Shown in pieces: positions 63,361-64,000 of a stretch of 64,000 nt of DNA. The notes under the pieces were generated by a model. That model worked only from the letters and a program-made list of their open reading frames with translations, was not told where the DNA came from and ran no database searches. The translations under genes were made by a program, and so were the position numbers. The first letter of the stretch is position 1; every line of letters begins with the position of its first letter. This DNA comes from an uncultured SAR86 cluster bacterium (GTDB lineage Bacteria > Pseudomonadota > Gammaproteobacteria > Magnimaribacterales > D2472): positions 1-64,000 of the forward strand of contig CALSQM010000002.1 in assembly GCA_943788515.1 (NCBI GenBank), given 5' to 3'.

Positions 63361-64000
63361 CTGCTAAAACTATGGATGATCTGGTATCTTTGTGTAAAAG
63401 AAGAGGTTTTATTTTCCAATCAGGTGAGATTTATGGTGGCATGCAGGGCATGTATGACTTTGGCCCGCTTGGTGTTGAGCTTAAGAACAACCTTAAACAA
63501 GCATGGTGGAGCTCAATGATCTATGAAAATGATAATATTGAAGGCTTGGATGCTGCAATTTTATCAAATCCTACAGTTTTAAGATATTCAGGCCATGAAG
63601 ATACATTTTCTGACCCAATGGTTGATTGTAAATCTTGTAAATCAAGGTGGAGAAGTGATTTACTTCAAAATAATAAGTGCCCCGGCTGTGGATCTTCAGA
63701 TCTAACTGAGCCTAGACCATTTAACTTAATGTTTAAAACAAATATAGGCCCAATTGATGATGGGGAAACATTCGGATATTTAAGGCCTGAAACAGCTCAG
63801 TCAATTTTTACAAATTTTAAAAATGTTGTTGACTCTTCTTCAAAATCTTTACCATTTGGAATAGCCCAAATTGGAAAAGCCTTTAGAAATGAAATTACCC
63901 CTAGAAACTTCATCTTTAGAGTTAGAGAATTTGAACAAATGGAGCTTGAGTTCTTTGTTGTGCCAGGAACTGATGAGGAATGGCATAAGAAGTGGGTTGA
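63357..64000 (+). CDS. glyS: Glycyl-tRNA synthetase, single-chain alpha2 type, N-terminal part
   Basis: 214 residues are visible before the window ends. The TTG at 63357 is chosen because GGGAGG lies 5 bases before it, whereas the in-frame ATG at 63372 is too far from any ribosome site. Sequence [34 protein letters not shown] is the hallmark of the eukaryote/archaea-like class II GlyRS. A zinc ribbon CKSC...CPGC (about 94-121) and motif 2 region [23 protein letters not shown] follow. E. coli-type gammaproteobacteria use the unrelated alpha2beta2 GlyQ/GlyS enzyme, so this gene class is unusual here. Confidence 0.95.
   Translation, partial: MTAKTMDDLVSLCKRRGFIFQSGEIYGGMQGMYDFGPLGVELKNNLKQAWWSSMIYENDNIEGLDAAILSNPTVLRYSGHEDTFSDPMVDCKSCKSRWRSDLLQNNKCPGCGSSDLTEPRPFNLMFKTNIGPIDDGETFGYLRPETAQSIFTNFKNVVDSSSKSLPFGIAQIGKAFRNEITPRNFIFRVREFEQMELEFFVVPGTDEEWHKKWV

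Noticed and set aside
1-64000. CRISPR arrays, insertion sequences, prophage, toxin-antitoxin or defence genes, tRNA/rRNA genes
   Set aside because: No spaced direct repeats, transposase, phage or defence motifs were noticed, and the intergenic gaps are too short or otherwise explained.

Overview
This is a gene-dense, visibly AT-rich stretch of a gammaproteobacterial chromosome. Gene order matches Pseudomonas/E. coli blocks (miaB-ybeZ-ybeY-corC-lnt; rsgA-ubiE-ubiJ-ubiB-tatABC; lptM-lysA-dapF-DUF484-xerC-yigB; the cox/ctaG/SURF1/ctaA/ctaB/sco cluster; zapA-6S RNA-5-FCL). Intergenic gaps are very short, many genes share ATGA/TAATG start-stop overlaps, and proteins sit near the short end of their families. 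Together with a DUF5916 outer-membrane-type protein and a PhyH dioxygenase, this suggests a streamlined marine gammaproteobacterium of the SAR86 kind. That placement is inference from style and synteny, not from a marker search.

Layout. 1-8,000: end of a UbiH-type monooxygenase gene, pepP, a coiled-coil mini-gene, zapA, 6S RNA, 5-FCL, a DUF5916 protein, ilvA, rpiA, a glutathione peroxidase and a small regulatory-looking locus. 8,000-16,000: a FadJ-like beta-oxidation gene, a frame-disrupted L,D-transpeptidase, and the lnt/corC/ybeY/ybeZ/miaB operon. 16,000-22,400: DUF1820, orn, and a long operon from rsgA through ubiE/J/B and tatABC to a PhyH dioxygenase. 22,400-30,500: an unknown membrane protein, a LOG protein, fba-pgk-tkt, then metK-ahcY (ahcY has a one-base frameshift). 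30,500-35,100: lptM-lysA-dapF-DUF484-xerC-HAD-ubiK. 35,100-42,500: cytochromes c5-like and c4, dsbA, engB, a Coq4-motif protein, a TonB-domain/TPR protein, polA, dsbB. 42,500-46,700: pckA, gshA, a quinone oxidoreductase. 46,700-55,000: the complete aa3-type cytochrome c oxidase locus with heme A and copper assembly factors. 55,000-64,000: yheV-aroE-hemF-tsaC-purE, def-fmt-trkA-trkH, an LpxL-type acyltransferase, and the 5' part of a single-chain glycyl-tRNA synthetase gene.

How it fits together. The window is dominated by aerobic energy metabolism: ubiquinone synthesis (ubiH-like, ubiE, ubiJ, ubiB, ubiK and a Coq4-motif protein), heme synthesis and heme A, cytochromes c, and cytochrome c oxidase with its assembly proteins. 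Around it are periplasmic thiol oxidation (dsbA/dsbB), Tat export, envelope biogenesis (lnt, lptM, LpxL-type), the methyl cycle (metK/ahcY), central carbon enzymes (pckA, pgk, fba, tkt, rpiA) and lysine/diaminopimelate synthesis.

No mobile element, CRISPR array, tRNA or rRNA gene was seen. The least ordinary items are: a promoter-hairpin-terminator leader with a C-rich loop in front of a 28-residue membrane peptide and gpx (7,877-8,089); paired CACT-N6-AGTG operators at pckA; an exact HDxxH-x11-E Coq4 motif in an otherwise unrecognised protein; an alpha2-type GlyRS with a TTG start coupled to a tiny upstream ORF; and three +1 frameshifts in two genes.
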